A DNA stretch of 8,824 bases, taken from assembly GCA_009936695.1 (NCBI GenBank), contig JAACEA010000082.1, positions 1-8,824 on the forward strand, read 5' to 3'. Origin of the DNA: Planctomycetia bacterium (lineage in GTDB: Bacteria; Planctomycetota; Phycisphaerae; Phycisphaerales; SM1A02). The first letter of the stretch is position 1; each line of letters starts with the position of its first letter. Below are positions 1 through 6,683 of this stretch, in pieces. The notes under the pieces are model-generated. The model was given only the letters and a program-made list of their open reading frames with translations, did not search any database and had not been told where the DNA came from. The position numbers and the translations under genes are program-made.

Positions 1-1085
1 CGCCCATCGAGACCGACCTCGGCGAGTGGATCCTCCAACTCGCGGACGAGACCCCATCGCACATCCTGGTGCCCGCGATCCACAAGCGTCGACGCGAGAT
101 CCGCGATCTGTTCGCCCGGATCCTCGGACGTCCCATGCCGGACGACGCCGCAGGACTCACCGCGATCGCTCGAAACGAACTGCGCAATCACTTCGCGACC
201 GCCGACCTTGGAATCAGTGGCGCGAACTTCCTGGTCGCCGAGACCGGCTCGTTCCTGCTGATCGAGAACGAGGGGAACATCCGGCTCACCACTTCGCTTC
301 CCCGGGTCCACATCGCGATCGCGGGCATCGAGAAGATCGTGCCTCGTCTCGAGGATCTCGGACCGCTGGTGAGAGTCATCGCCCGCAACGGCACCGGCCA
401 GCCGATCTCCTGCTACCAGACGCTGGTGTCCGGACCGAAGACCTCGCCCGGCGACGACGGACCGGAGGAGGTCCACGTCGTGCTCCTCGACAACGGTCGA
501 TCGAGCATCCTCGCCGACGAACTCACCGCGGAGACCCTTCGCTGCATCAGGTGCAGTGCCTGTCTGAACATCTGTCCGGTCTACCGGCAGATCGGCGGGC
601 ACGCCTACGGCAGCGTCTACCCCGGACCGATCGGCGCGATCCTCACACCTCAGATCGCCGGTCTGCATGCCGCCTCGCAGCTGCCCGACGCCTCCAGTCT
701 CTGCGGGGCATGTCGCGAGGTCTGCCCGGTGGACATCGATATCCCCGGCGTCCTGCTGCATCTGCGAAACCAGGCCGCGGAGACCGAGTCGGGAGCAACG
801 CCACGAGTCGATCCGGTGACGGAGACCAAGAACCGCGCCGCGCGACGCGGCTTCGGAGTCTGGCGGTGGGCGATGGCGTCTCCGGCTCGATATGCGATGC
901 TTGGACGACTCGGACGGATCTCGGTGCGGGCGATCGGTCGAGTACCTCGTCTCTCGGGGTTCATCGGACCACTGCGCGGCTGGTGTGCCGGACGCGAACT
1001 GCCGCCCGCCCCGGATCGAAGCTTCCGCGACGGGCCCACGGCTCGACGGATCGACGCCCGGAACGGAGGCCGTCGTGGAGACTGA
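1..1085 (+). CDS. lutB: LutB-like iron-sulfur subunit of L-lactate utilisation complex (5' partial)
   Basis: The reading frame is open from the left edge (first whole codon at position 3) to TGA at 1083-1085, so the N-terminus lies outside the window. About 361 residues are visible; the family usually has about 470. The visible part begins in the LUD (DUF162) domain, with E-T-D-L-G-E-W and P-A-I-H-K near the edge and G-I-S-G-A-N-F-L-V-A-E-T-G further on. Two ferredoxin-type cysteine clusters follow: CxxCxxCxxxCP at visible residues 181-192 and CxxCxxxCP at 234-242. The tail carries the R-G-W and R-E-L-P-P-A-P-x-x-S-F-R motifs typical of LutB C-termini. In known systems LutA, LutB and LutC together oxidise L-lactate to pyruvate in the cytoplasm, with LutB carrying electrons through its 4Fe-4S clusters. 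The 11-base overlap with lutC supports an operon, and lutA is expected just upstream. The assignment is firm; the lactate substrate is inferred from the family. Confidence 0.93.
   Translation, partial: PIETDLGEWILQLADETPSHILVPAIHKRRREIRDLFARILGRPMPDDAAGLTAIARNELRNHFATADLGISGANFLVAETGSFLLIENEGNIRLTTSLPRVHIAIAGIEKIVPRLEDLGPLVRVIARNGTGQPISCYQTLVSGPKTSPGDDGPEEVHVVLLDNGRSSILADELTAETLRCIRCSACLNICPVYRQIGGHAYGSVYPGPIGAILTPQIAGLHAASQLPDASSLCGACREVCPVDIDIPGVLLHLRNQAAETESGATPRVDPVTETKNRAARRGFGVWRWAMASPARYAMLGRLGRISVRAIGRVPRLSGFIGPLRGWCAGRELPPAPDRSFRDGPTARRIDARNGGRRGD
1065..1069 (+). promoter_or_regulatory. Ribosome binding site of lutC
   Basis: GGAGG lies five bases before the GTG at 1075, inside the end of lutB. 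It selects this GTG over the longer in-frame extension that opens at 892, which would overlap lutB by about 190 bases. Confidence 0.8.
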
Positions 1086-1809
1086 TCGAGACCGAATCCT
1101 CGCCGACGTCCGACGAGCGCTCGCATCCGCTCGGACCGAAGGAAAGCGACGCGGACACGGGCCGGCACCGGCGACGGCGGCGAGGTCGGTGGGAGGGGAT
1201 TCGGCTCGAGAATCCGCGGCGACGCATGCCGGCGAATCCACGGACGCCGATCCGATCACCGACTTTCAATCGGCGCTCGACGCCGTGCAGGGCGTCTGCC
1301 ACCGAGTGACCAGCGATTCGGGCGCGGCCGAGGTGCTCCAGGCGATCATCTCGGATCTCGGCGTGCGACGCGTCGTCCGGAGCGACGACGAACTCGTGAT
1401 CGATGTCGTCGAAGAGGTCGTCGGTGGCTTCGAACTGCTCGACCCCGACGGGGATCGGAGCGCGCTACTCGAATGCGATCTCGGGATCTCCCGCGCCACC
1501 CTCGGCGTCGCCGAGCATGGAACCATCGTGATGACCTCCGGGGATGCCGCGGGGGATCGCGGTCGAACGACCGAGCGACAGCGACTGGTCGCCCTGCTCC
1601 CCGAAACCCACGTCGCGCTGCTCGCGGCATCGGACATCGTGAGCACGTGGGACCTGGCGCTCGAAGCCGCCGGACCGGAGCGAAGCCGCCTCGCACCCAC
1701 GATCACGTTCGCGACCGGCCCGAGCCGGACCGCGGACATCGAACTCGAACTGGTGCTCGGCGTCCATGGCCCGCGTCACCAGCACGTCGTCGTCCTCGAA
1801 CATCGGTGA
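1075..1809 (+). CDS. lutC: LutC-like LUD-domain protein of L-lactate utilisation complex
   Basis: This 244-residue protein is close to the usual LutC length. The GTG start has a strong GGAGG five bases upstream and overlaps the lutB stop by 11 bases, so translation is probably coupled. After a short N-terminal helix (D-R-I-L-A-D-V-R-R-A-L) comes a low-complexity Ala/Gly/Ser-rich linker at about residues 22-60, then the LUD domain. Diagnostic motifs are D-L-G-I-S-R-A-T-L-G-V-A-E-H-G-T at about 135-150, L-L-P-E-T-H-V-A-L at about 174-182, and G-P-S-R-T-A-D-I-E at 215-223 followed by L-G-V-H-G-P. Together with LutA and LutB it supports growth on L-lactate in characterised bacteria. Its own biochemical role is less well defined than that of LutA or LutB. 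The gene ends 14 bases from the stop of the convergent gene, with no clear hairpin terminator between them. Confidence 0.93.
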   Translation: METDRDRILADVRRALASARTEGKRRGHGPAPATAARSVGGDSARESAATHAGESTDADPITDFQSALDAVQGVCHRVTSDSGAAEVLQAIISDLGVRRVVRSDDELVIDVVEEVVGGFELLDPDGDRSALLECDLGISRATLGVAEHGTIVMTSGDAAGDRGRTTERQRLVALLPETHVALLAASDIVSTWDLALEAAGPERSRLAPTITFATGPSRTADIELELVLGVHGPRHQHVVVLEHR

Positions 1810-1823
1810 CCGATTCGCGGCGT

Positions 1824-3443
1824 TCAGTCGTTCGCGGATCGTCGTAGACGATCGAGCATCCGCGTCGCGCCGATCCCTTCAGGATTCCGGGCGAGAAAAC
1901 CCTCGAGACAGCCGATCGCCATGGCGGAGTCACCCTCCAGCTCGAAGGTATGCGCGATCCTCCTGACCAGTTGGGATCGTCGCTCCGGCCCCTGCACCGT
2001 CTCCAGTACCCGCCGAAGCGCGATTCGCGCCCGCCGGAGATCGCCTTCCTGATTCCGTTCGATCGCCTGACCGGCGAAGGCGAGGACCTCCCTCCGGTTG
2101 GCCGCATCCATGTTGATCATCCCCCAGAGGATCGCGAGGCCTTCGTCCATTCTCCCCAATCGGATCGCGTGCCTGGCCCAGAGACCGCGAAGCAGGATTC
2201 CCTGCACCTCCGCGATCGGATTCTCGTCGAGGATCGCGAGCCGCCCTTCGTCGGTGACGGCCGAGAGCGGAAGAAGATCCACCAGTCGATCCGCCATCGT
2301 CCCCGGATGACGTTCGTGGAGAAGGGCTCGCGCCGTCGCGAAGGACTCGGTGTCCTTCATCGCCACCAGCGAGATGAGCCGCCGGAGGTGACTCTGCGGG
2401 CCGTCGGCGGCGAGAAGAAGATCTCGCGAGGCCTCGTCGAGTTCCGAGATCGCGCCGCCGTCGAACGCCTGCTCCCACCGGCTCTCGAAGATCTGACGCC
2501 CGACTCTTCGAGCGATCGGACCCGCATCCCCCTCACGGACTCGATCGAGCAGCGGCTCGAAATCGGGCAGCTCGCCGTCGTTCTCACCCGGCAACATCCA
2601 ACGAATCCCGGGTTCCCGCGGCGAGTCCTCTTCATCCTCCTCGATCTGGAGGATCGAAGTGGAGGCGATATCCGTCAGGTGTGGCAAGTCGAAGAGATCG
2701 AAGATGGTCTGAATGACGCCGCCCGGTCGCACCCGCTTCGGGGCTCTCACCTCCCGCGATCCGTGGTAGGAGACCCACTCGAAGGTCGAACTCGAAGTCA
2801 CCACGACGACATGATCGAGTTCCATCAGCTGCACGAACCGATCCATCACCTCCTTGACGGTCCGACGAGGGACCGGTTCGGGTCGCACGCCTTCTCCGGC
2901 ACCGGCCTCGCCGGAGGTTCCCGCTCCGGCATCGACTCCGAGGAAGACGAACCTCGCCTCCGGACAGCGGAGTCGCGACTCCGCGAGCATCGTGAACTTC
3001 TCCTCGGTCGACGACGTGGAACTCGGTCGTACGATCCCGTATCCGGCGTGAGCCACCCGCTCCTCCACGCCGCTGCAATCCCCCGGCATGAAGGGGCTTC
3101 CGACGACGATGGATTCGATGCCGTCCCGGGAAAGTCGATTCCAGACGAGCGGCCGACCCACCTCGGTCGATCGCCGGTGACGAAGTCCCTCCACCGCCTC
3201 CTGCGCGCTAGCGGACGAATCTTCGTCACTCGGAACCAGCCAGGTGTGCACGTCGTGCGACTCGAGTGGAGCGCCGCTGAGAATGGAAGTCGTCGCCGCC
3301 GGCGCCGAGAACCAACGCCGCCGCGAGATTCGAGGAGGTGGTGGTTCTTCGTCCGCGGCGAAGCCGACGCGATTGGCCCGAAAGAAGAGGAGACCGACCC
3401 GCGGCTTCGACGCGCTTTCGCCTCCGGCCCTGAAAGCACTCAT
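1824..3443 (-). CDS. Degenerate AlkP-superfamily (pseudo-hydrolase) protein with TPR-like C-terminus
   Basis: This 539-residue protein would probably be labelled hypothetical. I read it as a degenerate paralog of the hydrolase encoded just upstream on the same strand. The start of the AlkP fold aligns: residues 46-68 (A-P-A-A-T-T-S-I-L-S-G, then S-H-D-V-H-T-W) match upstream residues 58-80 (S-P-T-L-W-T-S-I-G-T-G, then K-H-G-I-H-G-F). Residues 99-120 (L-V-W-N-R-L, then I-V-V-G-S-P-F-M-P) match the upstream I-W-N-M-L and N-V-V-G-W-W-P-S-H-P. Residues 238-254 (G-G-V-I-Q-T-I-F-D-L-F-D-L-P) match the T-P-T-V-L-T-A-F-G-L-P element. Key residues are lost: metal Asp20 becomes Arg22, nucleophile Ser59 becomes Ala47, and the Asp-His pair becomes Ser-Ser at about 217-219. 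Asp171 may correspond to Asp250, but the following His is gone. The C-terminal part (about 400-535) is helical and TPR-like, without a sulfotransferase domain. No signal peptide or membrane segment is seen. The ATG start overlaps the upstream stop (ATGA) and lacks a well-spaced Shine-Dalgarno, which suggests coupled translation. Presence of the gene is strong; the pseudoenzyme reading comes from hand alignment. Confidence 0.78.
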   Translation of the reverse strand: MSAFRAGGESASKPRVGLLFFRANRVGFAADEEPPPPRISRRRWFSAPAATTSILSGAPLESHDVHTWLVPSDEDSSASAQEAVEGLRHRRSTEVGRPLVWNRLSRDGIESIVVGSPFMPGDCSGVEERVAHAGYGIVRPSSTSSTEEKFTMLAESRLRCPEARFVFLGVDAGAGTSGEAGAGEGVRPEPVPRRTVKEVMDRFVQLMELDHVVVVTSSSTFEWVSYHGSREVRAPKRVRPGGVIQTIFDLFDLPHLTDIASTSILQIEEDEEDSPREPGIRWMLPGENDGELPDFEPLLDRVREGDAGPIARRVGRQIFESRWEQAFDGGAISELDEASRDLLLAADGPQSHLRRLISLVAMKDTESFATARALLHERHPGTMADRLVDLLPLSAVTDEGRLAILDENPIAEVQGILLRGLWARHAIRLGRMDEGLAILWGMINMDAANRREVLAFAGQAIERNQEGDLRRARIALRRVLETVQGPERRSQLVRRIAHTFELEGDSAMAIGCLEGFLARNPEGIGATRMLDRLRRSAND

Positions 3444-6400
3444 TCCGATGCTGCCGCGCCGCGGTCGCTCCCCTGATTCCGGAGCGTCGCGTCGACCCCT
3501 CCGACCATCGCATCGACGTCGAATTCCCCACCAAGGAAGTCGGCGATGCGTCGCGCCTCTCCGGCTGGATCGACGAGGACCGATGCATAGTCGACGAAGA
3601 TCGAGTCGATGTCCGGACGCCGGGCGAGGAGCCGCTCGACCTGTGCGACCTGCGCGTCGAGCGTCGACATCATTCGAGCGTCCGTGAGCCGACCACCCTC
3701 GCGTCCCATTCGATCGAGCATCACCCGCTGACTCTTCACGATCTCGTGCAGATCACGATCCATGAAGATGACGCGATATCGCTCGCCCCGCGGCAGGAAG
3801 GGAAGAAGCTGTGCCACGATCTTGACCGCCTGCCCGCGGGCCTCGGGAACCCACGAGGCGTCGCTGCCGAGCCGGGTGCTCTTCTCGTGCTCGAAGTAGC
3901 CGCGTGGATTGTCCTCATCCGCCTCGCGATTTCCATCGGAGAATGCAGGGACGCCTCCATTCGCAAGCATCTGCATCATCATCGAGGTGCCGGAGCGCGG
4001 AAGACCGCTCACCACCACGATCGGTGTCCTCTCGGAGACGGCCTCGGCGGCGCTCGCGAAGTCGAGGGTGGCGCGACGGTCGACGCGGGACGCGCGAATG
4101 TCCTCGGCGAGCGCTTCGACGTCGTCGTTCGCGATGGCGGCGTCCCGACTCATGAGTTCACGGACCTCTTCGAGCCTCTTGCGATGCTCGTCGGCCTCCC
4201 CCGCCGCACCGACTCGGTCGAGCAGGCCGATCAGGGCCTCCTGGGCATCGATCATCCCCGGCGACTGGCCCAGCGCAACGCCGTAGGCGATCCTCGCATG
4301 GTCGTCATCGCCGATGCCCTCGAGCGATCTCCCCAGCATGAAGTGCGCCGTCGGATTCTGGAAGAGCAGTTCCGTCGCGGTCAACGCCTCCTCGATGCCA
4401 CGCTCCCAGTCCTCGCGGGCGACCGCCACTCGCGCGAGACCGAGTCGGGCGTTGCTGTTCTCGTCATCGATCTCGAGGGCTCGCGCGAAGCAATCCGCCG
4501 CGGCATCGATGTCGCCCATCGAGAATCTGGCTTCTCCGATTCCGAGCTGCAGATCCAGCGATTCCCGGGTCTTCTCGCTCCGCTCCATCGCATCGAGGAA
4601 CTTGCGGGCCGCATCGTGGTCGTCCGTCATCACCGCCTGCTGCATCGAGAGCCAGTTCAAGGTGGGACCGATCGGCTGGAGAAGGCTCATCACCTTTCGA
4701 ATCGCGAAGGTCAGTTTCTTCGGCGGCTCCTTCGACGCCGCGTCTTCGCCTTCTGCGTCGTCATTCGCCGCGTCGACCGCGGTGTCGGCGTCCTCGTCGA
4801 TCGTGACGCTTTCCTCGTCCAGTTCACCCTCCGAATTGACCTTCGGCCGAGGCAGCTTGATGCCGTACTCTTCGGCCTCGGGCCGAAGACGCTCGAGCTC
4901 CTCGACCGCCCATTCGAAATTGGCCCTCGCATTCAACGCGAGTCGTTCGATCGCGAGCCCACGCTCCTCGACACGACCCAGTCCACCGAGACACGCGATC
5001 AGGTTGAGCCCGAACCGAGCCTCCCGCGGCCAGTCGCTCCAGATCTCCTCGAGGATCTCGGTCGCCTCCCCGAGTCGTCCACCGTCCATGTAGGACTGTG
5101 CGAGGTTGTACTTGAGTTCCCGCGTGGTCTCCCGGACCGCTTCGTCGGTGTTCTCGTTGGGTTCCTCGATGTATCCGAGTTCGACCAGCTGCTTCATCGC
5201 CTCCGCGCTCTGCACCGAGTCGATGTGCGCCCCCTCCGGGTGCATGCCATGCGGATGGGGACCGTCGATGTCGTCCCAGGACGCCACCGTCTCGATCTCC
5301 CGATCGCCTTCGAAGATCGTGACCAGAGGCTTCCCGTCCATGTCCTCGCCGACGGGTAGACCGAAGGCGGTCAGAACGGTCGGCGTCAGGTCGAGCACGC
5401 TCGCACCGCTGACGGTCTCGCCCTTTCGGATTCCAGGCCCCTTCGCGACGAGGATCCCGTACGGACGGTGTTCGATCGCCGGTCCGGCCGGTTCGACGGG
5501 GATGTGCTCGGGCCGAAGGTGATCAGGGTGGAATCCATGATCGGAAATCAGGATGACGGTGGTGTCCTCGCCTGCGAGGTGCAGGAGCGCCCCGAGCATC
5601 ATGTCGTGGAAGCGGTACCCGCCTTCCACCACCCCCTTGTAGATCTCGAAGTCCTCTTCCTTGATGAAGGACTGTCGAGGCGGGTGATACTTCATGAAAC
5701 CGTGACCGAAGTGATCGATCCCGTCGTAGTACACCGCCATGAAGTCCCACGGTTCGAGCTGCATCAAGGCCGTCGCGGCACCGTGGATGGTGACCGTGTC
5801 CGCGAGCGTCTTCGCGAATCCGGTGAGTCGCTGGTCCTTCTTCTGGTCGATCTCGGCGAACTTCGGAATGAAGGGTCCGACGTGCTCGTGATCGAGTTCG
5901 AGCGGGTGAAAGCGAAACTCCTGGAGGTTCTTGGCGAGGCTGGGCGGATGGACGGTGCCCTGCGGCATCTCCCACTGGGACATCTCCCAGCCGGCGGAGT
6001 CCGGACGCGGCTTGCCGATCTCGGGGTCGATGTCCGCGTTCTTGATGTTCCGCGCCGTCTGGTAGAAGTTGCTGACCATCACCCCGTCAATCGGTTCGGC
6101 CGGATGCGACGGCCACCAACCGACGACATTGCACTTCTTGCCGACCTGATTGAGCATGTTCCAGATCGCCTTGGTCTTCCGATTGGTGTTGGTGATCGGA
6201 CGGATCGCCTTTCCGTCCGGAGTCGGTTCACTGAAACCGTGAATCCCATGCTTGTAGGGCCGCTTCCCCGTGCCGATCGAGGTCCAGAGCGTCGGGCTGA
6301 GCACCGGGTTGAGCGTGGAGACGTTTCCGTGCACGCCCTCCGCCATCATGCGCTCGAGATTCGGCATCTTGCCTTCGGCGATCATGGGACGAATGACCCG

Positions 6401-6472
6401 CCAGTCGGCGGCATCCCAACCGATCACGAGAACCTTGCCATCATTGGCGACGAGCTTCGGAGACTGGGTCAC
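3440..6472 (-). CDS. AlkP-superfamily hydrolase - TPR - sulfotransferase-like fusion protein
   Basis: A 1010-residue protein with three parts and no signal peptide, hence probably cytoplasmic. Residues 13-385 form a COG3379-like AlkP-superfamily domain (predicted phosphohydrolase/phosphomutase). Its metal and catalytic residues appear intact: Asp20 in G-W-D-A-A-D, Ser59 in V-L-S-P-T as likely nucleophile, Asp250 and His254 in Y-Y-D-G-I-D-H-F-G-H, Asp311-His312 in I-S-D-H-G-F, and His335 in I-E-H-R-P-Y-G. There is no CxPxR sulfatase signature. Residues about 447-540 and 590-760 are TPR helices, separated by an acidic linker at 546-583. Residues 814-1000 resemble a sulfotransferase: P-loop G-L-P-R-S-G-T-S at 823-830 (5'-phosphosulfate site) and R-D-L-H-E-I-V-K-S with Arg906 and Ser914 spaced as in the 3'-phosphate site. 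The GTG start has GGAAG eight bases upstream. The gene leads an operon with the downstream pseudo-hydrolase through an ATGA overlap. Substrates of both domains are unknown, and the last domain could be another P-loop transferase. Confidence 0.9.
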   Translation of the reverse strand: MTQSPKLVANDGKVLVIGWDAADWRVIRPMIAEGKMPNLERMMAEGVHGNVSTLNPVLSPTLWTSIGTGKRPYKHGIHGFSEPTPDGKAIRPITNTNRKTKAIWNMLNQVGKKCNVVGWWPSHPAEPIDGVMVSNFYQTARNIKNADIDPEIGKPRPDSAGWEMSQWEMPQGTVHPPSLAKNLQEFRFHPLELDHEHVGPFIPKFAEIDQKKDQRLTGFAKTLADTVTIHGAATALMQLEPWDFMAVYYDGIDHFGHGFMKYHPPRQSFIKEEDFEIYKGVVEGGYRFHDMMLGALLHLAGEDTTVILISDHGFHPDHLRPEHIPVEPAGPAIEHRPYGILVAKGPGIRKGETVSGASVLDLTPTVLTAFGLPVGEDMDGKPLVTIFEGDREIETVASWDDIDGPHPHGMHPEGAHIDSVQSAEAMKQLVELGYIEEPNENTDEAVRETTRELKYNLAQSYMDGGRLGEATEILEEIWSDWPREARFGLNLIACLGGLGRVEERGLAIERLALNARANFEWAVEELERLRPEAEEYGIKLPRPKVNSEGELDEESVTIDEDADTAVDAANDDAEGEDAASKEPPKKLTFAIRKVMSLLQPIGPTLNWLSMQQAVMTDDHDAARKFLDAMERSEKTRESLDLQLGIGEARFSMGDIDAAADCFARALEIDDENSNARLGLARVAVAREDWERGIEEALTATELLFQNPTAHFMLGRSLEGIGDDDHARIAYGVALGQSPGMIDAQEALIGLLDRVGAAGEADEHRKRLEEVRELMSRDAAIANDDVEALAEDIRASRVDRRATLDFASAAEAVSERTPIVVVSGLPRSGTSMMMQMLANGGVPAFSDGNREADEDNPRGYFEHEKSTRLGSDASWVPEARGQAVKIVAQLLPFLPRGERYRVIFMDRDLHEIVKSQRVMLDRMGREGGRLTDARMMSTLDAQVAQVERLLARRPDIDSIFVDYASVLVDPAGEARRIADFLGGEFDVDAMVGGVDATLRNQGSDRGAAASE
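4724..4837 (-). other. Acidic low-complexity linker within the TPR region
   Basis: This stretch encodes residues 546-583 of the hydrolase-TPR-sulfotransferase protein. Sixteen of 38 residues are Asp or Glu and most of the rest are Ala, Ser, Thr or Gly. It has no predicted fold and separates two blocks of TPR helices. It is probably a flexible hinge or an interaction segment. Confidence 0.7.
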
Positions 6473-6481
6473 GCTTGCATC
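6471..6481 (-). repeat. 11-bp inverted repeat copy 1 (GATGCAAGCGT), overlapping the hydrolase start codon
   Basis: Read on the minus strand, GATGCAAGCGT covers the bases just before the GTG start of the hydrolase fusion gene and its first two bases. An identical 11-mer lies on the plus strand at 6647-6657. A repressor bound here would block translation start or early transcription of the hydrolase operon. A chance match is possible. Confidence 0.4.
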
Positions 6482-6485
6482 TTCC
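6481..6485 (-). promoter_or_regulatory. Ribosome binding site of the hydrolase fusion gene
   Basis: GGAAG on the minus strand lies eight bases before the GTG at 6472. This supports that GTG as start. The ATG at 6480-6478 is out of frame, touches the GGAAG, and reaches a stop after three codons. Confidence 0.55.
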
Positions 6486-6540
6486 GGTTCGGGATATGTG
6501 TTGGTCGCTGCGACGACATCGTCGGCGTGACCGGACTGAG

Positions 6541-6569
6541 AGAATAGTCAATGCAAGCCTGAATCCAAA
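6541..6569 (-). promoter_or_regulatory. Candidate sigma70-type promoter of the hydrolase operon
   Basis: On the minus strand, TTTGGA (6569-6564) and TATTCT (6546-6541) are 17 bases apart and lie about 70-100 bases before the GTG start. Each hexamer is only a partial match to consensus. The -35 box touches the 6568-6586 dyad, where a bound regulator could interfere. This is a weak call. Confidence 0.28.
6551..6558 (+). repeat. ATGCAAGC repeat, middle copy
   Basis: The third copy of the 8-bp core ATGCAAGC in the 211-base divergent region, on the plus strand, inside the candidate minus-strand promoter spacer. It lacks the flanking GT and G shared by the outer two copies. Confidence 0.35.
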
Positions 6570-6586
6570 GACCTCACACAGGTCTT
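6568..6586. promoter_or_regulatory. Perfect 7-bp inverted repeat (candidate operator) in the divergent promoter region
   Basis: AAGACCT and AGGTCTT are separated by the five bases CACAC, a perfect dyad near the middle of the divergent intergenic region. It lies 10 bases before the TTGACA at 6597 and touches the candidate -35 box of the minus-strand operon. The position suits an operator for a dimeric regulator acting on both directions. It could also form a small RNA hairpin in a leader. No T-run follows directly, so it is not a convincing terminator. Confidence 0.5.
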
Positions 6587-6596
6587 CGGTGACGTT

Positions 6597-6628
6597 TTGA
6601 CACCTTGGATCGGTTACCGTCCGATACG
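6597..6628 (+). promoter_or_regulatory. Candidate promoter of the FAH-family gene
   Basis: TTGACA at 6597-6602 matches the sigma70 -35 consensus exactly. The best downstream -10-like hexamer, GATACG at 6623-6628, is a poor match at 20 bases, longer than ideal. A start site near 6635 would leave a leader of about 50 bases before the ATG at 6684. Confidence 0.35.
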
Positions 6629-6646
6629 AAGAGCGCAGATGCCGCC

Positions 6647-6657
6647 GATGCAAGCGT
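6647..6657 (+). repeat. 11-bp inverted repeat copy 2 (GATGCAAGCGT), upstream of the FAH gene
   Basis: An exact plus-strand copy of the 11-mer that overlaps the hydrolase start on the other strand. It ends 26 bases before the FAH ATG, probably within the leader. Together with the copy at 6471-6481 it forms a widely spaced inverted pair bracketing the divergent region. Confidence 0.4.
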
Positions 6658-6674
6658 CGGCGGGCCACGACCCT

Positions 6675-6679
6675 GGAGA
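6675..6679 (+). promoter_or_regulatory. Ribosome binding site of the FAH-family gene
   Basis: GGAGA lies four bases before the ATG at 6684. It decides the start, because the same frame is open upstream to a TTG at 6597 that would add 29 residues not resembling the family. Confidence 0.75.
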
Positions 6680-6683
6680 CGAC

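Noticed and set aside
26..1309. Long plus-strand open frame overlapping lutB and lutC in another frame
   Set aside because: Its translation is dominated by Arg, Pro and His, as expected of an out-of-frame shadow in GC-rich DNA. The lutB frame carries the cysteine clusters and LUD motifs.
1810..1823. Possible bidirectional terminator between lutC and the pseudo-hydrolase gene
   Set aside because: Only 14 bases separate the stops, and no convincing inverted repeat or T-run is present.
1950..3476. 508-codon plus-strand open frame antisense to the pseudo-hydrolase gene
   Set aside because: The translation is rich in Arg and His and has no recognisable motif. The minus-strand frame aligns in order with the neighbouring AlkP protein and has an ATGA junction.
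3746..5359. 537-codon plus-strand open frame antisense to the TPR-sulfotransferase region
   Set aside because: The opposite strand holds a P-loop, TPR helices and AlkP motifs in one frame. The antisense frame is kept open by codon bias. The same applies to the plus-strand frame at 5468-6547.
3440..6472. Assignment of the hydrolase domain as a formylglycine-dependent sulfatase
   Set aside because: No C/SxPxR signature follows the presumed nucleophile. The motifs fit the COG3379-like phosphohydrolase/phosphomutase branch better.
6469..6480. Three-codon leader ORF (ATG CAA GCG TGA) overlapping the hydrolase GTG start on the minus strand
   Set aside because: The Shine-Dalgarno-like GGAAG abuts its ATG with no spacing but is correctly spaced for the GTG. 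It is probably accidental.
6597..6683. N-terminal extension of the FAH protein from TTG at 6597
   Set aside because: The 29 extra residues do not resemble the family, and the TTG coincides with a TTGACA promoter-like hexamer. GGAGA stands four bases before the ATG at 6684.
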